DNA from: Symbiodinium natans
Lineage: Eukaryota; Sar; Dinophyceae; Suessiales; Symbiodiniaceae
Assembly (NCBI GenBank): GCA_905221605.1
Contig: CAJNDS010000741.1
Span: 1-64,000 of the forward strand
Reading direction: 5' to 3'
Length of the DNA: 64,000 bases
Positions within the stretch are counted from its first letter, which is position 1. Each line of letters begins with the position of its first letter. Position numbers and translations under genes: made by a program. The notes under the pieces are model-generated. The model was not told the DNA's origin, searched no databases, and worked only from the letters and a program-made list of their open reading frames with translations. Of this stretch, positions 29,747-43,200 are shown one piece after another.

Positions 29747-30769
29747 GTCCTGAACCCAAATTCCGTTTAGGGTTTAGGGTTTAGGCGGGTTTAGGGTTTA
29801 GGGTTTAGGGTTTCGGGTTTAGGGTTTAGGGTTTAGGGTTTAGGGTTCAGAACGTACCAACCCAGCCGCACCGAAAGTCAAGGTGACGAGGCACACCCTA
29901 TACCCGAAACCCTAAACCCTAGCCCTAAACCCTAAATCCTGAGCCCCAAACCCTGAACCCTGAACCCTAAATCCTGCCCTAGCCCTGAATCCTGATTCCT
30001 GAACCCTAAACCCCAAAGCCAAACCCTAAACCCTAAACCCTAAACCCTAAACCCTAAACCCTAAACCCTAAACCCTAAACCCTAAACCCTAAACCCTAAA
30101 CCTTCTTTGGGATCCGTCAACCCTCAGTCCCTAAGGGCGTCTAAACCCTAAAACTGGCGAAATCTCATTTCTGAGGGGAATGATAGGTGCCCTGCGATGT
30201 CCCTTCACAAGTTCCCTGAGTTTAGGGTTTAGGGTTTAGGGTTTGGGGTTTAGGGTTTGGGGTTTACGGTTTAGGGTTAGTACCAGGTGGCTTTCGCTGC
30301 AGCCGCCGCCGCAGCCGTTGCGCGGCGGAGCTCTAAGCTCTGGACTGTGAAATAGACACTAATTGACTAATTGCCCTCAACCCGAAAATACAACACCCCG
30401 TATCCCTAAACCCTAAAATACGTGGACAATCGTGACCTGAAACGAGCTCTTGGGCTGCACAACCCTAATACCCTAAACCTGAAACCCTAAACCCTGAACC
30501 CTGAACCCTAAACCCTAAACTCAATCTCCCTGTAGCCTGAACTGAACCCTCTTCTGCAAACCTTTGAAACCTCAACCCTGAACCCTAAACCCTAAACCCC
30601 AAGCTGAAACTTAACCCGTAAACCCAGCAATTTGACTATTGCATATGGCATATAGAAGATCGTCTAAACCCTAATGCTTAGACCCGGTAAGCCAATGTGT
30701 CTTCCCTAAACCCGAAACCCTAAACCCTAAACCCTAAATCCAAAACCACGGACTCGGCCAAGCCCGAAG

Positions 30770-30848
30770 GAAGCCCACCCGGCAAGCCATCATGTGGGAT
30801 GGGGAGCTCGAGTCCCTGGCGCCCATCACGAAGAAGGCCGGGCCCATG
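30770..30848 (+). CDS. Putative first cyclophilin exon or N-terminal extension
   Basis: AG|G acceptor, then an open frame reading about KPTRQAIMWDGELESLAPI followed by TKKAGPM, ending in ATG at a GT donor (gtttcg), phase 0. Joined to the next exon it gives [11 protein letters not shown], a normal cyclophilin start. So either the ATG is the start codon and the rest is leader, or there is an N-terminal extension. Confidence 0.55.
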
Positions 30849-31237
30849 GTTTCGGGTTTAGGGTTTAGGGTTTAGGGCTAGGGTTTAGGGCTAGGGTTAA
30901 GGGTTTAGGATTTAGGGTTTAGGATGTAGGGCCTTTAGAGTTTAGGATTCAGGGTTTAGGGGATGAGTGATTAGGGTGTTTAGGGTTCAAGGTTAGGGAG
31001 ATTAGGGTGTAGGGTTTGTAGGGTTCAGGGTTTCGGACGTGGGGTTCGGGGGTCTAGGGGTCGGGGTTTAGGGCTTTTCGGTTCTTTAGGGTTTTGGGTT
31101 TGGGGTTGGGGGGTTTTTTGCTTTAAGGTCTGGGGTTTTGGGAACGTTTCTGGGCCCGTCAACCCTACACCCTAAACCCTAAACACCCTAAACCCTAAAC
31201 CCTAAACTGAGCTCTAAAGCCCTAAACTAAACCCCAG

Positions 31238-31288
31238 GTTTTCTTGGAAGTGGAGGGCGACGGAAAGGATGCGCCGCGCGGGCGCATC
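31238..31288 (+). CDS. Cyclophilin exon 1: first beta strands
   Basis: [17 protein letters not shown], phase 0 to 0, AG|G acceptor, GC donor (gcccgt). Corresponds to the VFFDV-x-IDGKPAGRI start of the fold. Confidence 0.85.
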
Positions 31289-34200
31289 GCCCGTGGCTCA
31301 GGGAGCTTTCACTTGAGCGTTTTGGGTTTTGGGTTTTGGGTTTAGGGTTTAGGGTTTAGGGTTTAGGGCCTGTGCCCTACACCCTAATGCCCCAAACCCT
31401 GACCTTTAGGGTTGAGGGTTAAGGTTTTGGGGTTTAGGTAGGGGTTGAGGGTACTAAACCCTAAGCCCTAACCCCCAAGCCGTATACTATCGGGCCTTGA
31501 CAAACCCCAAACCCTGCCAGCCTAGCAAGAAACCCTGAAGTCCCTAAACCCAAAATAAACCCCTAAACCACACAAACCTAAATCTAAGTGCCCCATGGTC
31601 CCTGAATTCGATACCATACCTTTGAGGCCCTTTCTAAGAGACCATGCAACTACAACTACCCTTAGACTGAAGCCCCCCCAAAAAAAAGCTTAAATCGTGA
31701 ACTCCTCAGCCCTGGACTTTGCACGACATGCACCCTAAAGCCTGAGTCACAACACCCCCAAGCCCCCCAGCACCCCACTAATTAATTAGCAACACCCCTA
31801 GCCCTAAGCCCCTAAGAAACCCTAAAACTCCCAACTAAGTCCCCGTGTGGAGTCCTCAACCAGAAGAAATGCAATAAACCCTAAGCCCGGAAGCCACAGC
31901 GGGTTGTGGGGTTTTGGAGTTTAAAGTAGAGGGAGTAGATGGTGTAGGGTAGAGGGTTTCAGGTGGGTCCAGTCCTTAAGCTTTTCGCTTTAAAAGGCAG
32001 AGGGTTCCGGGCTTTGGGTTTCGGAGTAGACGGTTCAAACCCGAAATCCCGAAATCCCGATGCCCAGCAAGGTCTTTGGCCTCTATGCGGACTTGGTTCC
32101 CAAAGCAGCAGAGAACTTCCGGGTACCATGGCTCGCGGTGGTGGGTTTCGGCTCTAGGGTTGGGGTTTTGGGGCGTAGCCCTAAACCCTAAACCCTAAAC
32201 CCTAAACCCTAAACCCTTGCCCCTAAACCCTACACCCTAAACCCTAAGAGTTCAGGGGTTGCGGTGTCAGAGGATCCCCAGGAGGCCCCTGCAGAAGAAT
32301 TCGGGGGCCTGTCAAGGCCAACTTGCCTCTTGAGTTTGAAGGCCGAACATTTAGGCCAAAGTCCTAAACTTTGTTGCGGGTTTAGGGTTTAGGGTTTAGG
32401 GTTTGTATTTCCGTAAACCCCTAAACCTTCAACCCTTTGTGGCGATCTTTCGCGCCCTCCAAAAAGAACACCCGCCCTTTGCATTCCTCAACGACTTCCT
32501 TAGGGACGAAATGAACCCTAAAATTGGGGTCATATACCCTGAGTACTATAATTCCTATGAAGGTATATGAACCATAAACCCTTTTAGGGTTCATTTAGTC
32601 CCCAAGGTTTGGGATCCCAGGGATGGGGATAGAGAGTTCCTTAGCAGCCCTGCGGTTCAGTTCAGGGTTTGGTTTGGGGTTTAGGGTTTAGGGTTTAGGG
32701 TTTAGGGTTTAGGGTTTAGGGTTTAGGGTTTAGCGTTTAGGGTTTAGGGTTTAGGGTTTAGGGTTTAGGGCTTAGGGTTTGGGGTTTAGGGCTTAGGGCT
32801 TCTAGGGCTCAGGGCCGATGATCCTTGCGGTACCCCCATCCTGTTTATGGGTTCGCTTCTCCTGCAGGGGTTGACCCAGGCATAAACCAGAAATCCCTAA
32901 AGCGCCACAGCACAGCGCTTTCAAAAAATGGAGTGCGGGCCAGAGTCCCCGAGTCACCACCAGACCACCCTCGAAACTTCTGCACCACCCCTGAACAAGC
33001 CCCAGACCTCCCCTAGACCACAAGACCACCCCCACCCAAACCGCCCCTAAAATTCAAAGCGCAATTCTAGACCACCCCGACACCACCCTCCCCTGCACCA
33101 CCCTTAGACGACCAGGACAACCCCTAGACCAAGCCCTTGTTACAAGGGCTATACTATAGGTGTCCTGACCAACCCTATTGTACAAAACAAGGGGACAACC
33201 GTGCAGGAACGATGAAAGTGCTCTTCAGCTCCTTTCCTAACGCACCGCCCCTCTCCTACTGTACCGTTTCAAAGGAACCTGATCCCTAAACCCGATACCT
33301 TCACCCCCAAACCCTAAACCTTAAGCCAGAAACAAAACCCTAAGCCCAAAACCGAAACCCTCCAAACCCTCAACCCCTAGCCTTAAGCCCTGAGCCCTAA
33401 GTAAGCTCTGATCCCCAAGCCTCAAACCCTAACCCAGAACAAACCGTAAGCCAGCCAAAGCCCTGAACCCTTTCGAACGATCTAACATTGGAACCATGGG
33501 CCCTAAATCCTAAACCCTAAACCCTAAACCCTAAACCCTAAACCCTAAACCCTAAACCCTAAACCCTAAACCCTAAACCCAAATTAACCCCTAAAGGCGC
33601 TGTGCACCGGAGAGAAGGGTCCGTCCTACCGCGGCACCCGTTTCCATCGGATCTTCTGGGACTTCATGGTCCAAGGCCTGGGGTTTAGGGTTTAGGGTTT
33701 AGGGTTTGGGGTTTGGGGTTTAGGGTTTAGGGTTCGGGGTTTAGGGTTTGGGATTTGGGGTTTGGGGTTTAGGGTTTAGGGTTTAGGGTTCGGGGTTTGG
33801 GGTTTGTGGGTTAGGGTTTGGGATTTGGGATTTGGGGTTTGGGGTTTGGGGTTTGGGGCTTAGGGCACCCTAAACCCCCAAACCCTAACCTGATTTACCT
33901 CATCTGCATGAAATCTGACCCAGCCACAGCTGTTTAGAAACCTAGACCTTTTCTGCCCGACGCCCGATATTAGCCTGAACTCCGAACCCACAACCTCTCG
34001 GTTTGAGACCCCGCCCGAAGCCTTATATCCGGCACTACTCTAAAGGCTCACTCCTTTAGCCCCCCCCCCCCATTCCCCGAAACAAAAAACCTATAAACCC
34101 CAAACCCTATACACTCTTAAACCCTAAGCCTTAAACCCTGAACCCTAAACCCTAAAACCCTAAAACCCTAAAACCCTAAAACCCTAAAACCCTAAAACCC

Positions 34201-37200
34201 TAAAACCCTAAAACCCTAAACCCTAAAACCCTAAAACCCTAGAACCCCAGCATGCTTAGTAGTACCCTTGTTCCCTTTTTGCGGGGCCTCTAGCTTCCCT
34301 TTTCAACCCCTTTCAGCAAAAAAGTGCACCCGTTTTCATCCTAGGGTTTAGGGTTGGGGTAGAAACCACCTTCCAAACCCCAAACCCTAAACCCTAAACC
34401 CTCAACCCTAAACCCTAAACCCTAAACCCGAAACCCTAAACCCCAACCCACAAAACCCTGTACCTTCCAAACCCCAAGCCCCAGAGCCGAAACGTTGCGA
34501 AACGTTTGGGGCTTCCAGGGTCTAAAGTTTAGCGTTCGGGGGTTGAAGGTTCGGGGGGCCCGCATTGGTGGCTTAGAAGGTAAAGGGACTGTATTTACGC
34601 AGGTTGGTGGATTCGCGGGTGGGCCGCGACGAAGGGTCCCGGGTTTGGGGTTTGCAAATTTGGGGCTTGAGGCCTTTCAGGGCTTCAGGTTTGCTTTTTG
34701 GTATCTGGGGGGCGAAGGGGGTTTCCAGGGTTAGGGTTTAGGGTTGAGGGTTGAGGGTTTAGGGCTTAGGGCTTAGGGTTTAGGGTTTAGGGTTTAGGGT
34801 TTAGGGTTTAGGGTTTAGGGTTTAGGGCTGCTGGGATTTCTTTTGCCAGAGGCGGAGAGATTCTGACCCCCGACGGCAGCGCAGGAAGCGCCCCAGCTGA
34901 GTTTCGATGAGGGGCCTAGCAAGTACTAAGACCTGTAGCCCTAAACCCTAAACCCTAAACCCTAAACCCTAAACCCTAAACCCTAAACCCTAAACCCTAA
35001 ACCCTAAACCCTAAACCCTAAACCCTAAACCCTATTCTAGTAGGCCCTCGTATCTTAAACACTCTCTCTTTATATACAGATATGCCTACATATACGTACG
35101 TTCTAAATGAAGCCGGGGACCCTGAGTCCCAAAGTATGTGCCACTATCCTTACCGTTTTGGGCCGTTACGAGACTTCTCAACTCTGACCTCTAGCTAGGC
35201 TTAGGGTTTAGGGTTTAGGGTTTAGGGTTTAGGGTTTAGGGTTTAGGGTTTAGGGTTTAGGGTTTAGGGTTTAGGGTTTAGGGTTTAGGGTTTAGGGTTC
35301 AGTGTTCAGGGTTCAGGGTTCAGGGTTTGTAAGACTTGATCTTCATGGTTGAGGGGTTGAAGGTTTGGGCCATATACCCCTCACATCCGAAGCCCTAAAC
35401 CCTAAACCCTAAACCCTAAACCCTAATATGTCATACGCCGTCTTCCCCTTCAAAAAGCTAGAGGTATGGATGGGTGGAGCAATGTGGAACTGCGTCTGTT
35501 GCATGCGGACGAGATTGAGATGCTACGATCGCTTTTCAACCAGGCGTTGCATACAACTCAATGGCCCACAGCTCTGGCAGAGGCATCAGTTGCTCTTTTG
35601 GCGAAGGTGGAACAGCCTGTGCACCCTAAAGATGGGCGACCAATAACAATTCTGCCTACAATTTACAGAGTATGGGCCAAGACGATGGCGCAAAAAATTT
35701 TCAAGAACATTATTGGAGCACTCCCAAAAGACCTCTTCGGAAGTGTTCCAGGCCGAAGCACAGAAGATGCCGCGTGGGAATTGCAGGCGACGATCGAAGA
35801 AGCTTTGGAAGAGGGAAGTGCGTTGGCCGCGATATCATTTGACCTCAGTAAAGCTTACAACACAATTCCCAGAGACTTGATTCGTTTATTGGCAGAACGT
35901 TGTGGTTGGCCAACAAAATTCACGGATTTATACTTGCACGCGCTCTCTAAGCTCCGCAGATATTTCAAGATCCATGGAGGGCTCTGGGCGCCAACGTACA
36001 GTCAGATTGGAGTTCCAGAGGGTTGTCCAGTGGCAGTGCCAATCATGATAATGGTCACCTGGGGAATTACAAACTTCATTGCGCCGCCAGAGACTCCAAA
36101 CCGCATGATTTCTTTCGTTGACAATTGGACAGTCTTGACCCCGGAGACACAAACAGTGGTGGCTATCCTTTCCCGGATGAAGCAAGCAGCAGATGGATTG
36201 GCGCTGATTTTGAACCCAGACAAAACAAAAGTTCTTGCTACGACAGCTCGTGCCAGAAAGAATTGCCGGCAAAGCTCTTTCCAGGACGAGCCGCTCAACG
36301 TTGTTAGTGCTACGCAAGACTTGGGGGTTGTCTTTACGTCGACCCTTCGATGCACAGCAAGCAAGATGAATGAGCGGTTGCAGGGCAATTTGAGCAAGCT
36401 TGATCGACTGAGATTAATGCCGTGGGCTGCCAGCAGAAAGAGTCAGGTTCTAACGCGAGTTGTAGTGCCTTCTGTCTTGTATGGATCTACCTTCGCTTCT
36501 ACCTCGAAGTCTTTTGTTTCCAATCTCAGGGGAAAGTTCAAAGTGGCGATCTGGGGAAAGCAGTTTCAGAGAAGCCACCATCTGGCGCCTCTGTTCGGAA
36601 CAGCCACAGAGTATGAACCTTTCTTCATCATTTTCTGGAGTCGAGTGAGGACATTGCGTAGGGCAGTTGCCAGAGATCAAGACAACACATTGCGCAGATG
36701 GAATCGGGCTATTAACAACCCAAAGGCTTCTGGACCGCTAAAGTATCTCTTTGATTTTTTGGGACAGGTTCGTTGGCAGCCGCTTGCAGATTTTCAGGTA
36801 CAGACAGCCAAAGATGAACTTTCGTTGGCTTTTGAGGACAGGGCTAAAATCGATGAAAGATTGCACCAGGAGTGGCTGCAGGTCATTGCGCAGTCTCAAT
36901 CTGAAAAGGATGGGCTACATATGATAGGTGCTGTTGATTGGTGCCTTACCAAAAGATTGCGCAAAGAATCCAAGCAGGCCCCACAGGTCCTTGGAAGCTT
37001 CACGTCTGGCGCGGCTATTTTTAGTGAGCGCAAAAAGCATTTCTTGAATGAGCAAGAACAAAGATGCAGGCACTGTGGAGGATGGGACTCTCAACGACAT
37101 AGACTTTTTGAGTGCAACCACCTCGTCAGCTGTCGCAATGGTCTTCCAATCGCAGAGATGAGCCAAGGCCCTGTTCTGCAAAATGAGCGAGGATTGTTTA

Positions 37201-40200
37201 AGTTGCCTTTAGCCATACAGGAGTGGTACGATCATGTTGCGCAAATCCCGTGGCCAGCTTTTGCAACCATCTTCCGTGAAACAGTGCATCTTTTCACTGA
37301 TGGTTCAACAAATGGTTTGGACGTGCTGCCTAAGAGTGCATGGGCAGTCACTTGGGCCAAACAAGGTTCGTTTGAGTTCGTTGAAGTTGACCGTGGATTG
37401 GTGCCTGAAGAGCAGACGAATTATCGCGCAGAAGCCTTTGCAGTTCTGGCAGCCATTCAGCGTGCAACACATGCGTACCTTTACATCGATAACCTTTCAG
37501 TGGTTCAAGGTTTGCATCGACTCCAGTCTGAAGGCTGGAATGAGGTTTGGTGGTCAAATCAGGCAGAAGCGGCTGTTTGGAGACGCATTTGGAACTGCTG
37601 GCGAACAAAGTCTCCAGCGACCTGGGTGATAAAACATGTGCATTCCCACAAAGAGCTGACGACAGCGTCGCATGATTTGGAGGCGTGGTGCTTTTTCCAC
37701 AATGACGCTGTCGATAGGAGGGCAAAACTGTCGAATGCTGACAGGCCTGAATTGCAAGTCAAGTTATATAAACGGGCAGTGCAGGAGTATCGGCGTTTGC
37801 AGCACACATCAGCCAACATTTTCCAGCTGCAAAAGAATGTCCTGGAGGCTGCTGGAACGAACCAGAACGATAACCAGGCCCTGGAGCTAGCTGCAACACG
37901 AGAGCCGTTGGATGAGCAGGGTTCTCAGGCAACCTTTGTCGTGCAAACAAGCCATGTTGACTTCGGAGCGTCACTGATGTGCCCGCGTTTTTTGCATGTT
38001 TTGGCTGGGTTCCTAAATGGAGAGTGGACTGAATGTCCTGCTGGCATTAGTATTTGCGAGCTCTATATGGCTTTTGTTGAAGATTGTGGGTGGCTGGTTC
38101 CAATCAATGTTGGAGCATGGAAACAGGACCAGTTGCCCTTGAAATGGCGCTCCACGGCACCGAGCGCGTGGCTACATGAAACTGATTATGCTGAGTTGGC
38201 TTTTGCCAGACAGGTGCTCTCAAAACAAATCACAACGTTCCTTCATGCTCTCAAGACAGTTGTGAGTTGCTGCAAGATACCAGTTACTTTTCTGAGATGC
38301 AAATCTCTCTCTCATGTAGGCCATGCACAGCATGTTCCATCACTGTCTGCAATGCCTTCTCGCTGTTTCGTACAGTCCAGGCAGCGTTTGAGTAAACAAC
38401 TTCATGGTTTGTCACTTGGCAGTTTCCTGAGGAAACGCTTTGACCCACATGTAACGCCTGCGCCGTGTGCCACACAGCAGGCACCGCTCCAGGCAATTTG
38501 GAATGCTTATTACAGGAAAGGCAGGCACTGACACCTGCGCTGGATATTCCATCGCTCTTTCTTTCAATCTCATTAATTCAATTCGCTATTTTCTTCGTCC
38601 GAATCTTTCGTCCGAAGTGTCCGCAGACTGCTTGCATAAACCCCTAAACCCCTAAACCCTAAACCCTAAACCCTAAACCCTAAACCCTAAACCCTAAACC
38701 CTAAACCCTAAACCCTAAACCCTAAACCCTAAACCCTAAACCCTAAACCCTACCATCCGCAACCGAACAAGTGCTCAGGCATCTACGGCGCGACTTTTGC
38801 CGATGAGCAGTCAGGCCAGTCCTGGTTCCTATGCCCAAACCCTAAACCCTAAACCCTAAACCCTAAACCCTAAACCCGAAACTCTGCCTGTACAAGTGGC
38901 CTATTGAGGGGCTCGGACCCTAAACCCCTAACCCTCAACCCCAAACCCTAAACCCTAAACCCTAAACCCCAAATCAAGTGGAGGCCTCGACCTCTACCAC
39001 GAGCGTCCGGGCCTGCTTGGCATGGCGAACTCAGGGGTGGACTCGAACAGCCGCTGGGACGGCCTGAGGAGTTTAGGGTTCAGGGTTTTACAGGGTTTGG
39101 GGTTTAGGGATTGGGGTTTGGGGTTTGGGGGGGTTTAGGGTTTGGGGTTTAGGGCTTCGGGTTTAGGGGTTGGGGTTTAGGGTTTCAGGTTTAGGATTTA
39201 GGGTTTGGGGTTTAGGGATTGGGGTGTAGGGGCTGGTCAGTAGCTCTTCAGGGCTTTTTGAAGTCGAGCGGTGGGGTTGTAGGGCTAAACCCTAAATTCG
39301 AAGCCCTAAGCCCTAAGTGTTTCAGGATGCACAGGGTGCCCAGGGGTAGGATATAGGATGTTGCCTTTGGGGTGTTGGGTTTTTGGGACTAACCCTAAAC
39401 CCTAAACCCTAAACCCTAAACCCTAAACCCTAAACCCACAAGACATCCCACAGCCTGAGAAAAGCCACAGAGCCCCCAAAGCTTAAAACCCAAATGCCCT
39501 TTAAACCCAAAGAACATTAAAACCCTGAAGCCCGAAAACTCGACTACATTAGTGTTTAGGGTTTAGGGTTTACGGTTAAGTGTTTAGCTCATTCCCCCGC
39601 CTCCCCCCGCCGCCCCCCCTCTAAGGTCTAGGGGTTAGGGTTGAGGCTAATAGAAGCAGGGCGCCCATTTTGATTCCAAGAAGCCTGGTTCCTGAAAGCC
39701 TAAGCACTGCTAGCTCGCATTTATATTGTGCTGGATTGGCTTGAAGAGCAGCTGGTTTAAGGGTTTAGGGGCTTGGGTCCCATTTGCAACACCCTAAACC
39801 CTAAACCCTAAACCCTAAAACCTAAACCGAGGGTTTAGGGGTTCAGGGCCTCTTTTGTGCTCCGTTAGCGGGTGGCTTGTGCCGACGACTACTCAGGGAC
39901 CGAAGCCCAAACTCTACATCCGAAACGCAGCGGCTGCACGTGCAAGGGCAGAATTCCATATCACGGTAGCTCTTTTCTTCCCCTTAGGTGTACAGGCTCT
40001 TCTTGCAACCCAAAGCCCTAGACCCTAAGCCCTAAACCCTAAACCTGAATTTTCATGCTTAAACCCTACTTACACCCTATAGTTAAACCAACCAAACCTG
40101 AAGCCCCAATTTATGCACCAACTTCCCCCCCCCCTCAACGATGCCAACCCGATGTTGCCCACGGACTCCGGAGGCGTCTGGGTTTCGGGTGTAGGGTTTA

Positions 40201-43200
40201 GGGTTAAGGGCTTATAGGGTTTGGGGTTTAGGGCCTAGGGTTTAGTGTTGAGGGGAGCAACCCCCGCAGCACCCGCACACGCCTCTGAAAAAACCGGCAG
40301 GGCTAAAGCCCAAAGTACGTCCCCCCTTAGACCCTAAACCCAAGACCGTAATACCTAAACCTTCGCCCGTTGATGCCTCAGGAACCCTGAATTTTTGAAG
40401 GACTTGGGGTTTAGGGGTTGGGGTTTGGGGTTTGGGGTTTAGGGTTTTAGTGTTTTAGGGTTCAGGACCCTAAGCCCTTAGGGTTTAGGGTTTAGGCCCT
40501 AAGTCCTTACATGAGAAAGGTACGCAGTTTTACATCACGACTGCCAAAGCTGCTGCTCGTCTTCGTCCTTGATTGTGGGACTTCAGGACCTGTAGGTGTC
40601 AGGTTATTGCGGGCCCTGGCTATCGGGTTTAGGGTTTATGGTTTAGGGTTATGGCCTAAACCCGAACATCCTAAACCTTGAGCCATCTTAAACCCTGGAC
40701 CCTGAACCCTAAAATCCTAAACCTGAGCCCTGTAAACCCTGCACGAGTTCACGTCGGGCAGGTGTTTGGGGAACAGCGCGACTTAGGCTTTAGGGCCATA
40801 AACCCTAAACTTCAAGCCCTAAACCCCAAATCCTAAACCCTAACCCTAAACCCTCATAGGCGTTTGGACTTAGGGGTTTAGGGGGCAAAGTTTTGGGCCC
40901 TCTACCCCTGGGTACCTTTTGCAGTTGAGGGTTGCTCGCCCTGAATCCCCAAAAGGGGGTTTAGGGTTTTGGGAGTTGAAGGGGTTTCGAGGGTTTTGGG
41001 GGTTTAAGGGTTTCATGGTTTCGGGTTTATGGTTGGGGGTCCTCTCCGAGTTCTACGAACCCTGAGTACTATGTCTTCTGTTCTCCAGTGCAGGTGCATA
41101 CCTCGTAGCCTGAGAGACAGCGCCGTTCCCTGTCCTAGTGGTGCGACGCCTCATACCAAAATAGCCCAAACACGAAATCATAAGCCCCAAGCCCTTAACC
41201 CTGAACCCTAACCCTAAACCCTAAGCCCTAAGCCCAGACTCTGCACCCCAAACCTTACCCTGAATACGGCTTCCCAGTGGTGCCCGTTTTTGCCCTTTAG
41301 AGGGCTGAGGTTCCCCGGTGAGGGTTTAGGGGTTTACGGTTTAGAAAAACCTTTCCTCTCCGAGCTCTGAACTACCCTCAAACCCTGGTTTAGTCTTTTG
41401 GGGTTTAGGGCTAGGGTTTAGGGTTTAGGGTTTAGGGTTTAGGGTTTAGGGTATAGGGTTTAGGGTTTAGGGTTTAGGGTTTAGGGCTTATTTAGGGTTT
41501 GGGGTTTAGGATTTAGGGTTAAGGGGGTTTAGGGTTTAGGGTATAGGGTTTAGGGTTTGGGGTTTAGGGTTTAGGGTTTAGGGTTTAGGGCTTATTTAGG
41601 GTTTGGGGTTTAGGATTTAGGGTTAAGGGTCTTCGGGGCTAAGGAGTTTCTGGACGGGGAGCACGTGCTCTTCGGCGAGGCCACTGAACGGCTAACACGG
41701 AGATTCGGAAACTGCAAGGCTTAAACGCTTTAAGGTTTAGGGTTCGGGGTACAATCTTCGGTTTAGGGTTTAGGGTTTAGGGTTTAGGGATTGGGGTTTA
41801 GGGTTTAGGGTTTTAGCAGGATGGACCTCTTGAGTGGCAGATTGCAGAGAGTCTCCGCTAAACCCTGCAACCCTAAACCCTAAACCCTAGCCCTAAACCC
41901 TAAACCCTAAACCCTAAACCCTAAACCCTAAACCCTAAACCCTAAACCCTAAACCCTAAACCCTAAACCCTAAACCCTAGCCCTAAACCCTAAAACCTAA
42001 ACCCCCATAAACCCTGCAACCCGCAGCCCGAAATGCACAACCCCAGCACCGTAGACGGATGGGCTTCGAGTTAGTCAGCTGGCGACGTATATCCGAAACT
42101 TCGAAGTCCTTTTAGGGTTTAGGCTTCAGGGTTCAGGGTTCAGGGTTTAGGAGCTCAGGAGCTGGAAGCTCGTGTGAGACATACCATCGCATGACTAAGG
42201 CCTCTTAGCCAGAGGCATGACAAAGGGTGAGTGCGCGGAGGGCCTGGCCCTAAACCCTAAACCCTAAACCCTAAACCCTGTGAGCTTCGCGATGCACTGC
42301 AGTTCCAAGTCGCAACGCCACCATGCATGGCCCCGATGTTGGCGCGGGCCTTTGAGACGGTTTAGGGTTTAGGGTTTAGGGTTTAGGGTTTAGGGTTTAG
42401 GGTTTAGGGTTTAGGGTCGGTTTTGTTCACCTCCTCCTGGGCAAGTCGGCCACTACCACCAATCTTGCTAAAGCTGGGCAAGACTTCCTGGAGACCCTAA
42501 ACCCTAAACCCCAAACAGCTCCCATTTTGGGTTTAGGGTTTAGGGTTTAGGGTTTAGGGTTTAGGGTTTAGGGTTTAGGGTTTAGGGTTTAGGGTTTAGG
42601 GCCGAGGAGCGGGCCACCGTCTTGGAGACGGTGCGAAGCATGTGCGAAGTCCCTTTAGGACCTCGAAGGTTGATCAGTTCTTAGGATCAGGGTTGAAGGG
42701 GACGCAGAGTGGTGACGGGCGCAAGGCCGGCTAGTGTCTGGAGACCGGTTTGGGGATTAGGAACTAGGGTTTAGGGTGGTTTAGGGTTTAGGGTTTAGGG
42801 TTTAGGGTGGTTTAGGGTGGTTTAGGGATTAGGAACTAGGGTTTAGGGATTAGGAACTAGGGTTTAGGGTGGTTTAGGGTTTATCCTCCAATACTTGGAT
42901 GGTGTGTAGGTTGAACCATGTCGGCCCTATAGACCCTAAAACCAAGACCGTCCCAACCCCAAGCAAAGGTGCCTCGGCATGGCGCGCTAAAATCCGCTAA
43001 GCCCAAAACCCTAAATCCTAAGCCCAGTTAGTTTTGCCCCCGCGCACCAGCACCCAGCATGAACGCAAGATCGATGGAAGGTTCTGGAGGGCAAGGACGT
43101 GGTCCTTGCCATTGAGAGCCCCGCTTGCAACTGAAACCCTAAACCCCAAACCCTGAACCCCACACCCCTAAACCCCAAACCTGAACCCCAAACCATAAAC

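Noticed and set aside
34852-34913. Longer cyclophilin exon 4, with an apparent frameshift before FDEG
   Set aside because: Ending at the GC after 34887 and adding the exon at 38779 restores [11 protein letters not shown] in frame, so no frameshift is needed.
35928-37974. Opposite-strand and shifted frames of 60-131 codons over the RT
   Set aside because: Shadows of the 1021-codon RT frame, without motifs of their own.
39053-39068. Cyclophilin exon 6 extended to RWDGLR and joined to [10 protein letters not shown] at 41628
   Set aside because: The micro-exon at 40520 supplies the conserved QFYITTAK block with correct phases, so the extension is not used.
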